Notes: generated by a model from the letters alone, not told the origin. A DNA stretch of 64,000 nt from Marinicellulosiphila megalodicopiae (GCF_045862395.1 NZ_AP023087.1:372001-436000), one strand, 5' to 3'. Positions 20,173 through 32,778 are shown, numbered from the stretch's first letter. A program made the numbers and translations.

Positions 20173-20248
20173 GGGGCTATAGCTCAGCTGGGAGAGCGCC
20201 TGCTTTGCACGCAGGAGGTCTGCGGTTCGATCCCGCATAGCTCCACCA
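20173..20248 (+). tRNA. alaT: tRNA-Ala (TGC)
   Basis: A 76-nt cloverleaf with anticodon TGC in GCTTTGCACGC, acceptor GGGGCTA/TAGCTCC, and an encoded CCA end. The spacer before it (20044-20172) folds into a hairpin (GCATAG-TAAG-CTATGC inside GTTAG/CTAAC). Confidence 0.97.
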
Positions 20249-20351
20249 TTATCTATATCATTATTGATTTGAGATATCAGTTTTAACTGGATACGAAGTC
20301 GCTTAATTTCATTTAAGCAGTGTCTATTTAAAACTGATTTTTTATCAGTAT

Positions 20352-20363
20352 CGTTCTTTAAAA
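20352..20363 (+). promoter_or_regulatory. boxA-like site before 23S
   Basis: CGTTCTTTAAAA in the 16S-23S spacer is a second boxA-like element, as expected upstream of 23S. The rest of 20249-20674 is spacer with no gene; a minus-strand frame there is a shadow. Confidence 0.5.
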
Positions 20364-20674
20364 ATCCGGAAAATGAAAATAAGTTTTATGTATTGAAAGA
20401 CTGTAAGCGTCATTTATGACACTTGCATGAAACAATTATTTAAAAACTGAGTTTATATACAAGCGTTGTGCGAAAAAATATCGTTATAAAATGTAATAAA
20501 TGAAAAAGAGAGATTGAGCGAGAGCTCAAAACCTTGAGTATCACCAAGAACATTATTGGCTTTGTATCTATAACCTAAGTTATGCAATTTAATCGAAAGA
20601 TTGAGTCGCAGGATTTTTTGTGAAGTACGCAACAAAGTAATTCGCAAAAAAGACAAGACTGTTTAGGGTTATAT

Positions 20675-23576
<2,902 letters not shown>

Positions 23577-23884
23577 ATAACGCCTAAGCTGTTTTAGGAT
23601 AAGAAGTGAAGACTGACTATTTGAAACACTTAGCGTTATATGAGCTGAATTGTAGAGATATGATGAAGTGAATGAAGCTAAGAAAGATATTTTAAGCACG
23701 AAGTTTGTGTATAAACAAAAGATAAATACTGTATAATGAGCGACGTAAGTTACTTGAAGTACAGACATAGAACTTAAACTTATTTTCCGAATTTGGATGA
23801 AGGTTGCATATTGAGATGACGATTGAATACAAAAGTGTTTAATTAGAATCAAAATAACTAAGACAACTGAAAACCATAAAGAAT

Positions 23885-24003
23885 TGTTTGACGACCATAG
23901 AGCATTGGTACCACCTGACCCCATCCCGAACTCAGAAGTGAAACGATGCATCGCCGATGGTAGTGTGGGGGTTCCCATGTGAGAGTAGGTCATTGTCAAA
24001 CGC
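23885..24003 (+). rRNA. rrf: 5S ribosomal RNA
   Basis: About 119 nt. TGTTTGACG at the start pairs with GTCAAACG at the end. The internal ACCCCATCCCGAACTCAGAAG segment (20 nt of it conserved) is typical of bacterial 5S. Confidence 0.95.
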
Positions 24004-24012
24004 CAATTAAGT

Positions 24013-24108
24013 CTAATTTATTCATCCGTGAATAAATTAGAAGCTTGGTAAACAAGACAGCGGAAGGAAACCTTCCTAGCTTGTTTAGTCGCAAGACAGG
24101 CTCCAAGC
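24013..24108 (+). other. Highly structured rrn trailer
   Basis: Between 5S and the terminator lie a perfect 12-bp hairpin (CTAATTTATTCA-TCCG-TGAATAAATTAG, 24013-24040) and a nested structure. In the nested structure GCTTGG (24043) pairs with CCAAGC (24103), AAACAAG with CTTGTTT, and GGAAGG-AAA-CCTTCC forms the tip. It is probably a processing or transcription-stabilising element. A released small RNA is possible but unproven. Confidence 0.55.
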
Positions 24109-24122
24109 CCGAACATGAAGAG

Positions 24123-24152
24123 CCCCGTCAGGTTATCCTGGTGGGGTTTTTT
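24123..24152 (+). terminator. rRNA operon terminator
   Basis: A ten-base stem CCCCGTCAGG/CCTGGTGGGG (one G-T pair) with TTAT loop and six T. Confidence 0.9.
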
Positions 24153-24233
24153 ATTGCCTTGCGTTTTAAAATTCTATCACGCAATATCTGTACTTGTCCT
24201 TTTACTATAATAAATATTTAAAAGAAATTACTA

Positions 24234-25481
24234 ATGAGAATAATATATTCAATTTTAGTGTATCTATTGCTGACACTATTACCATTTAAGCTATTGTTTA
24301 GAAGTATCAAAGAGCCAACATATAGGCAAAATATTAAGCAGAGATATGGATTTGTTCCTCGTTGTAATAAAGGCAGAATATGGATTCATTGTATTTCAGT
24401 AGGAGAATCAATAGCGGCAAAACCATTAATTTTGCAGCTAGTAAAAAATCAAAAGTTAATCATTACATGTACAACTGCTTCGGGACGGAAACAATTAGAA
24501 AATATGTTCCCAGATGAAATTTTTAACAATAAAATAATTATTTCTTACATACCAATAGATTATCCATTAATTATCAAATATGTTTTAAAGCAGTGGCAAC
24601 CCTCCCATGTGATTTTTGTCGAAACTGATATTTGGCCAAATATTTGTAAAATATGTCATTCTCAAAAAATAAGACTTTCAATAATTAATGCGCGCATGTC
24701 AGATAAATCTTTTTTGGGCTATTCTAAATTGGGGACTTTTTTTGCCAATACATTGAAGTGTTTTAATTTGATTGCTGTGCAATATGAAAAAGATGCACAT
24801 TATTTTTTAAAATTAGGCGCAAAAACTGAATGCATAAAAGTAACAGGTTCAATAAAAGCCGATTTAAATTTCGATAAAACACTTCGAGATAAATATGAAG
24901 GTGAAAAAAGGAAAATAAATCGTCCAGTTTGGATATCAGCCAGCACTCATTCACCCGAAGAAAAAATTTCGTTAGACTGCCATAAAGAAATTTTAAAACT
25001 TTACCCAAATGCATTATTAATACTTGTTCCGCGTCACCCTAATCGATTTGTCGAAGTTGAAAATTTGATTAGAAAGTCTGAGTTTGTATTTTCAAAAAGA
25101 ACGGACAATCAATCGATTAAAAAAGAAGATCAAGTTTTTCTAGCGGATTCCATAGGCGAATTAATGAATTGGCTAATATTAAGTGATGTTGTATTTATGG
25201 GTAAAAGTATGGGGTGTAATGGCGGGCATAATCCTTTAGAGGCTGCATATTTAGCTAAGCCTATCGTGACTGGAAAAGGTACTGAGAATTTCCAAGATAT
25301 ATATAACGTGCTTAAAATAAATAACGGTGCTTTAATCATAAATTCACCTGAAGAATTATTTAAATCTATATCAAATTTCTTTAATGATCCACATTTGGCT
25401 TCTACTATAGGTGTAAATGCACGAGAAACATATGATGAGTTTTCAGGAGCTTTAAACAAAACATTAACTCTCATTGATTAA
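24234..25481 (+). CDS. waaA: Kdo transferase (lipid A glycosylation)
   Basis: 415 residues, with an N-terminal membrane anchor and a GT-B fold. The N-domain shows the conserved GESIAAKPLI stretch (glycine-glutamate of the acceptor site) and ARMSDKSFLGY. The C-domain shows LVPRHPNRF and GGHNPLEAAYLAKPIVTG, where the donor CMP-Kdo binds. It adds Kdo to the lipid A precursor on the inner face of the membrane. The gene is notably AT-rich. Its 3' end overlaps the convergent neighbour by 18 bp. Confidence 0.92.
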   Translation: MRIIYSILVYLLLTLLPFKLLFRSIKEPTYRQNIKQRYGFVPRCNKGRIWIHCISVGESIAAKPLILQLVKNQKLIITCTTASGRKQLENMFPDEIFNNKIIISYIPIDYPLIIKYVLKQWQPSHVIFVETDIWPNICKICHSQKIRLSIINARMSDKSFLGYSKLGTFFANTLKCFNLIAVQYEKDAHYFLKLGAKTECIKVTGSIKADLNFDKTLRDKYEGEKRKINRPVWISASTHSPEEKISLDCHKEILKLYPNALLILVPRHPNRFVEVENLIRKSEFVFSKRTDNQSIKKEDQVFLADSIGELMNWLILSDVVFMGKSMGCNGGHNPLEAAYLAKPIVTGKGTENFQDIYNVLKINNGALIINSPEELFKSISNFFNDPHLASTIGVNARETYDEFSGALNKTLTLID

Positions 25482-26348
25482 ATAGGTTTTCCACGCAGAA
25501 ATTGTTTGAGCTCGTTCCGTATCTGTTGCTCCATTATATATATACCCATAGTGTTTGCCCGTGATCGTATTTAATACAATTGCCAAGGCATCGACGACTA
25601 AGTCAGGGTGGTAAGTTTTGACATAACCACTTGAAGTAGGTAATTTAAATTGTGAATTTGAAAGTTGAGAATAGTTATCCATAGCAAATATTATCGAAGG
25701 AACTGCGGATTTATCTAACTTTAAAAGTTCATCAAAAGCTCTATCCTGAGTGTCTTCTCTTTGAAGATTGTTTATTAAACTTAATACAACTTGATGTGTA
25801 GTTTCATCTTTAATTTTAAAATTCGAATCGAAATTTTGTAAAAAATTATATTGTTTATTTATTACTTTTTTAAGATTGGTTGCTTTTTGATTTGAACTTT
25901 CTGATATGGCAAATGTAGATGCTACAAAAAAATACTCTTTTTTGTTATTAATAATGACTTCTTTTAAAAATACAATTACCTGGTTCAAATCTAACTGTAA
26001 GATTGATTCAGCGCAGGGTCTCAATTGGACAGGTCTTGTTGAATAATTAATTTCTATAATATCACCAGAATTAATATCGCCTTTCAATATTGATGTTGTA
26101 GCAAGATTTAATTTAAAATTTCTATAATCGTGAAGATCGATGCTTTTTTTAATGCCTGTCGCATCTGTTATTAATGTGCCTTGGGCGATGACATAGGATT
26201 GTGACGTTAATGTTTCATCAATATTGTTAGAATAATCTAAGTTACAGTGTAAAGAAGAGCTAAAGGCGAATGAGTTTAAACAAAAAAATAATACAGTCAA
26301 AATGAAGGTATTTGATTTTGATTGTGTCCAAGAATAATGAGTAGTCAT
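25464..26348 (-). CDS. Secreted protein of unknown function
   Basis: 294 residues with a signal peptide (TFILTVLFFCLNSFAFSSS). A beta-rich N-terminal half with two cysteines is followed by a helical C-terminal part. The latter contains REDTQDRAFDELLKLDKSAV, reminiscent of HEAT-type helical repeats. I recognise no family. It is convergent with waaA and very AT-rich. It is probably periplasmic; an outer-membrane or extracellular location cannot be excluded. Confidence 0.6.
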   Translation of the reverse strand: MTTHYSWTQSKSNTFILTVLFFCLNSFAFSSSLHCNLDYSNNIDETLTSQSYVIAQGTLITDATGIKKSIDLHDYRNFKLNLATTSILKGDINSGDIIEINYSTRPVQLRPCAESILQLDLNQVIVFLKEVIINNKKEYFFVASTFAISESSNQKATNLKKVINKQYNFLQNFDSNFKIKDETTHQVVLSLINNLQREDTQDRAFDELLKLDKSAVPSIIFAMDNYSQLSNSQFKLPTSSGYVKTYHPDLVVDALAIVLNTITGKHYGYIYNGATDTERAQTISAWKTYLINES

Positions 26349-26523
26349 GATATTTATATATTCTTAAAATTGATTTAAAACAATAAATATCATGATGTAG
26401 GTTGATTGAAAAATTCTTTAAAAAAAATTTTGTTGAATTGTGAACTTGTACGAAAAACATTCAAAATAGAATGTTTTTAAAGTTCAATTAATGACTGATT
26501 TCGAAATTAAGTGACAATAATTG

Positions 26524-27102
26524 TCATGCATAAATTATTTCTGGAGTATTATGAAGTGCTATTGTATGTACGCTTGCAGGAGGCAGGTTTCTAAATTCTA
26601 ATTGTTTGCAGGTTCTGTATGGAAATAATGAATTTTGTTTAAACTGAATATATTCTATCTTTGCTTTGATTAAAGACATGTATGTATATTCAAAAAAGGT
26701 GATTTTCCCATCAGGTTTTAAAAGTGATTTAAAGTGAGAAAATATTTTTTTAATTAAATTGATAGGGAACTGGTTAAAAGGAAGGCTACATACAATAAAA
26801 TCAAATTTATTATCATCATTATAATTAAGGATATCGCCCTGAATTAACTCAATTTGAGTCGAGAATCGTTCATTTAATATATTGCAAAAATATGGATTGA
26901 GTTCAGAGACGACAATTTGAGAGTCTTGATGACAATAAGATAGTAGTTTTTGAGTAAATACCCCGTTTCCCGCGCCAACTTCTAAAACCCGAATTGGAGA
27001 ATTAGGAATTTGAGAAATCATTTTATCTGCTAAAAAACGACTGCTAGGGAAGATTGACCCTACTGTTTCTTGGTGTCTTATGAATTGTTGAAAAAAACTC
27101 AT
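26524..27102 (-). CDS. Class I SAM-dependent methyltransferase (PmtA/KsgA-like)
   Basis: 192 residues with SAM motif I (VLEVGAGNGVFTQKL), an acidic residue at the end of strand 2 (VVSELNPYFC) and a SLPFNQFP motif IV comparable to the NLPY of rRNA dimethylases. The N-terminal GSIFPSSRFLADKM resembles bacterial phospholipid N-methyltransferases (PmtA). Phosphatidylethanolamine methylation is therefore one candidate function, and RNA methylation another. Its stop codon lies inside the palindrome TGACAATAATTGTCA (26512-26526). Confidence 0.7.
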   Translation of the reverse strand: MSFFQQFIRHQETVGSIFPSSRFLADKMISQIPNSPIRVLEVGAGNGVFTQKLLSYCHQDSQIVVSELNPYFCNILNERFSTQIELIQGDILNYNDDNKFDFIVCSLPFNQFPINLIKKIFSHFKSLLKPDGKITFFEYTYMSLIKAKIEYIQFKQNSLFPYRTCKQLEFRNLPPASVHTIALHNTPEIIYA

Positions 27103-27198
27103 AATCTTTCCTAGAAATATAAAAAATCAAAATAGCGGTTTATTTATGAGAAATCAACTAAATATAGTTTTGAAATTGTTAGAGGCAGAAATAGAAAA

Positions 27199-27213
27199 AG
27201 GAGCAGAGCTCCT
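27199..27213 (-). terminator. Intrinsic terminator (probably bidirectional)
   Basis: GGAGC-TCT-GCTCC followed by TTTTTC on the minus strand. The opposite strand also ends in TAATTTTT. It lies 27 bp after the stop of the small minus-strand frame that follows. Confidence 0.5.
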
Positions 27214-27239
27214 AATTTTTGAATCCTTTTCCTTGATGT

Positions 27240-27449
27240 TTATTGTGTTGCAACGGCTACTTTGTTGCTAAACATCATTGTTGACTCACCTGAGTCAGTA
27301 TTTGCTGAAACAGCAAGTAGTGATATTGCAGTAAATGCACTTATACGTAGGAACCAAGAGTTCAAATTTAACGCTCCAATAAAAAAGGTAGAAACAATTA
27401 AAGGATCAGCATTGTATTGAAAAACACCTAAAAATGCAACCTTTGTCAC
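27240..27449 (-). CDS. Possible small membrane/secreted protein
   Basis: A 69-codon frame with a GTG start. It contains a signal- or membrane-like stretch (FLRISAFTAISLLAVSANT) and is followed by a terminator on the same strand. There is no good ribosome site. The opposite strand also has an open frame without a start codon across the same DNA, so coding status is uncertain. Confidence 0.3.
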   Translation of the reverse strand: MTKVAFLGVFQYNADPLIVSTFFIGALNLNSWFLRISAFTAISLLAVSANTDSGESTMMFSNKVAVATQ

Positions 27450-27621
27450 AATTTCAGTGAGAACTGGTCGTGTGTTGATAAGGCGTTTATAAAAGATAAC
27501 GAAACCAAATTATATTACGAGTACTGTTTAACAATTAATTTCAAAGGAGTGTTCGTCTACGTTTAAAAAAAAATATAAGCTGTTATAGTGTCGTGAATTT
27601 AAATTAAATCAAGGTATTAAG

Positions 27622-28548
27622 ATGTTTCTAGCTAAACGAGCCGTGCTATTTTTTTGCTTACTTGGAATGATTGCCCCAATAAGCTTCTCGCAAACCTTTA
27701 AGGTCGCTGTTTCTGCTGAAAAAAGAGATGCTTATTTGGAATTCAGAAGAAACAACGGTAATGACGGAGTTAAATTACTTACCAATTATAATGATCCAGC
27801 TTTAAAAGATAGAGAATTATTGGACATATTGATTATCGAGCAAGCATTTTTCAGAGCGGGTGTTGAAGATGCAAAATTAGAGTTAGTACCATACGATGCA
27901 ATTGAATTTACATTGTCTGATTTGCGTGAAGCTGATTCGGAATCTGATATTGTAGCGACATCTTTTAGTTATGAAAGAAAAAAGCTCAACAAAATTAAAG
28001 AAGAGGTATACATAACTACGGCTGTAATTGAATCAAAAGATACGCATTATGGCTTTTTTGTGGACAAACAAAACAGTGATATTTTAGAGGTAAGCTCACA
28101 AGAAGATCTTCAAGATTACACGACTATGAGCAGTTCTTTATGGAGTGCTGATTGGGAAGCAGTAACTGGTATTGGGCTTGGGCGTGTATTGGACGGAAGT
28201 TGGGGTGAGCAGCAAGATGCATTAATAGACGGTGATACCGACTTTATTATTCGTCCGTTTTCTAGAATGAGTTTAACTATTACGCATTCAGATGGCACTC
28301 AAATGGATCTAATACCCATTCCAAATTTAAAAATGGCACTTCCAAGTACTCGCCATTATCCTATAGCAAAAAGGCATCCTCAAGGGCGATTTTTTAATGC
28401 AGCTTTAAATTTAGGTTTAATAAAAATGAAAAAAGACGGAACCATCCTTAGGGCGTTAAAGCAAACCAATTATATTAATGATGACGTTAAAGACTGGACA
28501 ACTATTGAGCCAGTAACTCAGTCAGTTTTAGGAATCATGTCGTTTTAA
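27622..28548 (+). CDS. Periplasmic solute-binding-like protein
   Basis: 308 residues. A signal peptide (LFFCLLGMIAPISFSQ) is followed by TFKVAVSAEKRDAYLEF and an alternating two-domain pattern like family 3 extracellular solute-binding proteins. No permease or ATPase gene is adjacent, so it may be an orphan binding protein or a sensor-linked one. The ligand is unknown. It precedes the DUF2058 gene by 32 bp. Confidence 0.65.
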   Translation: MFLAKRAVLFFCLLGMIAPISFSQTFKVAVSAEKRDAYLEFRRNNGNDGVKLLTNYNDPALKDRELLDILIIEQAFFRAGVEDAKLELVPYDAIEFTLSDLREADSESDIVATSFSYERKKLNKIKEEVYITTAVIESKDTHYGFFVDKQNSDILEVSSQEDLQDYTTMSSSLWSADWEAVTGIGLGRVLDGSWGEQQDALIDGDTDFIIRPFSRMSLTITHSDGTQMDLIPIPNLKMALPSTRHYPIAKRHPQGRFFNAALNLGLIKMKKDGTILRALKQTNYINDDVKDWTTIEPVTQSVLGIMSF

Positions 28549-28580
28549 ACATTTATTAAAAAGTAGTAGAGAACATAATT

Positions 28581-29117
28581 ATGGGTAAATCCTTACAAGA
28601 GCAATTCTTAGGCCTAGGTGTTGCAAACAAAAAGCAAGTTAATGCTGCAAAAAAAGAGCAAAGGCAGGTTCAAAAGAAAAAACAAAAGCATGGTATTGAC
28701 GAAACACTTGCTTATAAAGAAGAACTTGAGAAACAGAGACTTGCAAAGATTGAGCAAGATCGCTTGTTAAATCAAAAGAAACACGAGCAGGCACAGAAAA
28801 AAGCCATTCTTGCTCAAATACATCAATTAATCGAAATGAATCAAGTAACAATAGCCGGTGAACTGCCTTACCAATTTGCAAATAATGGTAAAATTCAAAA
28901 GTTATATGTAAGTGAAGCCGCGCAAACTCAGCTGGCAAATGGTCAATTAGTATTGGTTTCGTTTCATGATGATGTAAAAGCTGTAGGCTCTGGTGTAGCA
29001 GATAAGATTAAACAGAGGGACGAAAGTAAAATATTGCTTAATAATAGAGTTGAAGGTTTAGAAGTAGTAGATGACCCCTATGCGGACTTTGAAATTCCTG
29101 ATGATTTAATGTGGTAA
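28581..29117 (+). CDS. DUF2058 protein (YaiL-like)
   Basis: 178 residues starting MGKSLQEQFLGLGVANKKQV, the conserved DUF2058 opening. A lysine/glutamine-rich coiled coil (about 20-85) and a compact C-terminal domain (ELPYQFANNGKIQKLYVSE) follow. YaiL-type proteins are nucleoprotein-like but of undefined role. It is followed immediately by a strong terminator. Confidence 0.88.
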   Translation: MGKSLQEQFLGLGVANKKQVNAAKKEQRQVQKKKQKHGIDETLAYKEELEKQRLAKIEQDRLLNQKKHEQAQKKAILAQIHQLIEMNQVTIAGELPYQFANNGKIQKLYVSEAAQTQLANGQLVLVSFHDDVKAVGSGVADKIKQRDESKILLNNRVEGLEVVDDPYADFEIPDDLMW

Positions 29118-29122
29118 AAAAA

Positions 29123-29146
29123 AGCAGTCCTAGGACTGCTTTTTTA
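29123..29146. terminator. Bidirectional terminator
   Basis: AGCAGTCC-TA-GGACTGCT flanked by A runs on one side and T runs on the other. It serves the DUF2058 gene and the convergent lipoprotein gene. Confidence 0.88.
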
Positions 29147-29152
29147 TGTGGA

Positions 29153-29689
29153 TTACTTAATAATTTTTGCATCAATTAAAAATAATAAATCCGCTTGAAT
29201 TTCGGTATCATCATCAGGGAATCCTCCACTTACTTCAGAGCGTATTTTAATATTCTTGCTTTTGATGTAAGGAGTTAAATCAATCGTTTTATCCACATCA
29301 AGACTCACAGAAGTGCTGTCCAAAGCGAAGTTGTCTGACCAGGCTAATAACACTTCTGAATCGCCATCAATTGAAATGTAAAATTGAACACTATTAATAA
29401 AGTCTAAACTTTGTGTTTCATCAGTAACAGAAAGTACAAATGTTTCCAAATTTGCTCTTTCTACCCTTGAAACATCACCGATATCATCTTTAAATTTTTG
29501 AGAAGTACTTAAATCAAATTGGTTAAATTGTGAAAAACCAAAAGTATCTAATATCGTTAAAAATCCTCCGCCACCTTCAATGGTTGTTTTGGTTGAAACA
29601 TTAATTTTTATATCTTTAATCACATTAAATTTACTGCAACTAGCAATCATAAAAATCAATAATAAACATGTCGTAATTCGAAGAAACAT
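29153..29689 (-). CDS. Predicted lipoprotein of unknown function
   Basis: 178 residues. The signal peptide ends in a lipobox (MIASC), so the mature protein is lipid-anchored. The rest is rich in beta strands, threonine and aspartate, without a recognised domain. It lies 23 bp downstream of cca on the same strand. Confidence 0.65.
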   Translation of the reverse strand: MFLRITTCLLLIFMIASCSKFNVIKDIKINVSTKTTIEGGGGFLTILDTFGFSQFNQFDLSTSQKFKDDIGDVSRVERANLETFVLSVTDETQSLDFINSVQFYISIDGDSEVLLAWSDNFALDSTSVSLDVDKTIDLTPYIKSKNIKIRSEVSGGFPDDDTEIQADLLFLIDAKIIK

Positions 29690-29712
29690 AACATTTACCT
29701 ATTTGTGAGTAT

Positions 29713-30945
29713 TTATACAGTGTAAAGAGATTTTCTTTTTGTATCAATCATATGGATCTGCGCTTTGTTCATTGCTTCACCAATTTGAGGGCCTTGTAAG
29801 CCAAGTTCTACATATTTAGTTGATGTAACGGTTTTAGCTTGGGCTAATAATTCACGTAAATATTGTGAATTTGGGTATTCACTGTTTAAAAAACCAGAGC
29901 GACCTTTAGCATCGGCTTCGCAACATAATAAGAATTGTTCAAAAAGTGTGTCATTTTTTAATGCCCCAAATGCTTGGAAGACTTTTAAAATGGTTTTGCT
30001 TTTAAGTTCATGGGCTCTATGAGTGTGTGTATGGTATTTTGCTACTAGCTGACAAAGTTGAGCTGTTTTATTGGGTAATTTTAAACGTTTGCTCAATTTT
30101 CTTATGACAAATTCACCTGTTTGTTCATGGCCATAATGATGAGGAAGATTATCTTGTGGGCTTTTGCCTTTTCCTAAATCATGTAAAAGAGATGCGAATC
30201 TTACATTGGTGTTTTTTGAAAGCGAGCAGGCGACTTGTAATACTTGTAAACTATGAATCGCGCAATCTACTTCTGGGTGATATAGCATGGGCTGAGGGAC
30301 TCCATACAAAGCATCTAACTCGGGTAAAATTACATTTAAAGCACCAATTTGACGTAATAAAATGAAAAACATTTCAGGGTTTTTTTCACTTAATGCTTTT
30401 TGCATTTCTGCCCAAACACGTTCGGGTACTAATTCATTTAATTCACCTGAATCTACCATTTGCTTCATTAGATTAATTGTTTCAGGTGCAACTTCAAATC
30501 CTAAATGCGCAAAACGTGCATAAAAACGGGCAAGCCTTAACACTCGTAGTGGATCTTCTATAAATGCTTCGGATACATGGCGTAAAGTTTTGTTCTCAAT
30601 GTCGTTTCGTCCACCATAAGGATCTATTAATTCACCTGCTTCACTTTGAGCAATTGCATTTATAGTTAAGTCTCGTCTAACAAGATCATCTTCAAGTGTC
30701 ACAGAAGGGTCACTGAAACATTCGAATCCTTTATAACCTTTTGCTGTTTTTCGCTCAGTACGGGCTAAGGCAAATTCGTCTTTGGTTTTTGGGTGTAAAA
30801 ATACAGGAAAGTCCGCTCCAACTTGCTGATATCCATCATTAATCATTTGTTCAACGGTTGAACCAACTACTACCCAGTCTTTGTCTTTTATAGGTAAGCC
30901 AAGTAATTGATCACGAACTGCGCCGCCAACTAAAAAAATTTGCAT
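29713..30945 (-). CDS. cca: CCA-adding tRNA nucleotidyltransferase with HD domain
   Basis: 410 residues. The class II nucleotidyltransferase head has GGAVRDQLLG and DKDWVVVGST. RRDLTINAIA and the RVLRLARFYARF segment follow. The C-terminal HD phosphohydrolase domain has FASLLHDLGKGKSP. It adds or repairs the tRNA CCA end. The HD domain confers phosphatase activity in the long gammaproteobacterial form, and the length fits that form. Confidence 0.95.
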   Translation of the reverse strand: MQIFLVGGAVRDQLLGLPIKDKDWVVVGSTVEQMINDGYQQVGADFPVFLHPKTKDEFALARTERKTAKGYKGFECFSDPSVTLEDDLVRRDLTINAIAQSEAGELIDPYGGRNDIENKTLRHVSEAFIEDPLRVLRLARFYARFAHLGFEVAPETINLMKQMVDSGELNELVPERVWAEMQKALSEKNPEMFFILLRQIGALNVILPELDALYGVPQPMLYHPEVDCAIHSLQVLQVACSLSKNTNVRFASLLHDLGKGKSPQDNLPHHYGHEQTGEFVIRKLSKRLKLPNKTAQLCQLVAKYHTHTHRAHELKSKTILKVFQAFGALKNDTLFEQFLLCCEADAKGRSGFLNSEYPNSQYLRELLAQAKTVTSTKYVELGLQGPQIGEAMNKAQIHMIDTKRKSLYTV

Positions 30946-30996
30946 GAAAGCTCCAAATATAAAAATGGCAACGAAGTCGCTGCCATACTCATCATA

Positions 30997-32778
30997 TTAG
31001 AATTGGGATGAAAGTTGAACCGATAAACCAACATCCTGTACAGCTTCAAACACATCATCCGTTGGTTTGATCCAGGCCGCAATATCAGCTCCTACACCAA
31101 AAGGCGTGAAAGCGGCGCCCATAGAGAACGTTGCACCATTTTTAACGGCTATGTTATTTCTGTATCCTGCTCGTAACTTGGCGTGACCAAATAAACTAAA
31201 TTCTGCTCCAAGAGCGAGATATTGACTCGGCTCACCAAAACTTAAAGGCGAGTTTTCGGTAATATCAAGGTCAAAAGCAAAAGTGGTAAATTTTGCAGTA
31301 TGCGCTGCACCCACTCGAATTTGAGTAGGAATGGTTATTGTATTGCCACCTTTTGATTTAAATGACTGTGGAATCAAGTTTTTGATCACTAATCCCACAC
31401 GGATATTCCCTTTATAGGTGAAGTCTTTACTTGCTCCAAGGTCAATATTCATAGTGTTTTTGGTGGTGTAATGATTTTCAATATACCCAACCAAATCTTG
31501 CTCGATTTCTTCAATTTCAGAACCGTCAATTAATGCCTCTACAATATAAGTATGGTCAAATAAATCGACACGTTGAAATTTAGGGGTAATACCAATATTG
31601 ACATCTTCTCCATTTATTTTAAATCGACGTGCTAATGAAAAACCAATTTCTGCAATATTAGCGCCTACTATGCTAATTGAAGATGCCAGTTCAGGTCTGT
31701 TATCTTCAGATAAGGTAAGTTCACCGCCAGAAATATAGTTGCCATCATAGTTTTCAATCTGTTCAGAACTTTGTTGAGCAGCAGTGACTTGCAGGTCAAC
31801 TTCCGTTGCTTTTGCTGCAAGTTCATTTGCGTAATCTTCTAGTTCGGTTACTGCTGCATCACGTTCAGCTGGAGTTTTGGAGAACCACGTTGCTTCATCC
31901 CAAGATGCAGACTCTGGCGGGTTTAACATGATTTCATTAAGTTCAGCAGTCAAAACTACAACTCCTGACAATTCAACGGTAACATCCGATGCAATTTCGA
32001 CCATATTTTCAAAATCATCAATAACATCTAACAAAATCTGGGTATCTTGACCGCTTAAATCAATTTTGACACCCGTTAAAAGGTCGTTGTGGATAAATGC
32101 AGAGGCTCCCCATTTTTTAGAGGGTACAGCTGCAGCAACCGCAACGCCTGCATTTGCAATTAATGGTCTACCTGATAATGCAAGTAATCCGACATTTGCG
32201 TCTGACACTACCACTCTGGCTCTGACGATTTCGGTATTCATCAAATCCATGTTGGCTTGTAAATTGTCATTTGCACTAATTAATGCCGCTATTTCAGCAT
32301 CAATATTGACCACTTCATCATCGTCTCGGTCTTCGGCTAATTTAGCGCCAACGGCTATAGAAGCATCAGAAACCGCTGCAAAGCTGCCTGTAATTGAAGC
32401 GTCGCCTTCACCAGAGATTAAAGTCGAAACAATGGATACATCATAATTTGAAAAAATTTCATAAGATGACTCAAAATAGTCTCTGGACGTTTGCAGCAAT
32501 CTTGATGAGTCATCAAATGAGACTGTAGCAGAGGGAAGCATGAACCCAATTCCTTTATTGCCAGCATCCGCTGCTAATAAGGAGGGGTTGAAATAACTTG
32601 ATGCATAGGTTTGCGCTGACGCAACACCTGTGCCGCCCATTGCTCTTGACGCACTGTCGTTTGAAGCAAACGGCGTAGCAAGCGAATTGGAAATCAATAA
32701 GGAACAGCAGCTAAAAATTAAACTGATTCGTAAAGACATTTTAAGAATACTCGACATAAATATGGCCTGTGGAAACAA
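30997..32778 (-). CDS. TraF-like outer-membrane beta-barrel protein
   Basis: 593 residues. The signal peptide ends near NSLATPFASN, then SRAMGGTGVASAQTYASSYFNPSLLA, the start typical of chromosomal 'TraF' (conjugal transfer family) and FadL-like barrel proteins. An alanine/glutamate-rich coiled-coil insert lies at about 230-345. The C-terminal half consists of barrel strands ending in a terminal phenylalanine. No conjugation genes surround it, so a transfer role is unlikely. Starts at 32778, 32757 or 32739 are possible. Confidence 0.75.
   Translation of the reverse strand: MFPQAIFMSSILKMSLRISLIFSCCSLLISNSLATPFASNDSASRAMGGTGVASAQTYASSYFNPSLLAADAGNKGIGFMLPSATVSFDDSSRLLQTSRDYFESSYEIFSNYDVSIVSTLISGEGDASITGSFAAVSDASIAVGAKLAEDRDDDEVVNIDAEIAALISANDNLQANMDLMNTEIVRARVVVSDANVGLLALSGRPLIANAGVAVAAAVPSKKWGASAFIHNDLLTGVKIDLSGQDTQILLDVIDDFENMVEIASDVTVELSGVVVLTAELNEIMLNPPESASWDEATWFSKTPAERDAAVTELEDYANELAAKATEVDLQVTAAQQSSEQIENYDGNYISGGELTLSEDNRPELASSISIVGANIAEIGFSLARRFKINGEDVNIGITPKFQRVDLFDHTYIVEALIDGSEIEEIEQDLVGYIENHYTTKNTMNIDLGASKDFTYKGNIRVGLVIKNLIPQSFKSKGGNTITIPTQIRVGAAHTAKFTTFAFDLDITENSPLSFGEPSQYLALGAEFSLFGHAKLRAGYRNNIAVKNGATFSMGAAFTPFGVGADIAAWIKPTDDVFEAVQDVGLSVQLSSQF

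Noticed and set aside
26512..26526. Palindrome TGACAATAATTGTCA as an operator
   Set aside because: It overlaps the methyltransferase stop codon in very AT-rich DNA and has no promoter beside it. A weak terminator or chance is more likely.
30997..32778. Conjugation system suggested by the TraF-like name
   Set aside because: No other transfer, relaxase or type IV secretion genes are present. The protein is a barrel-type family member with a historical name.
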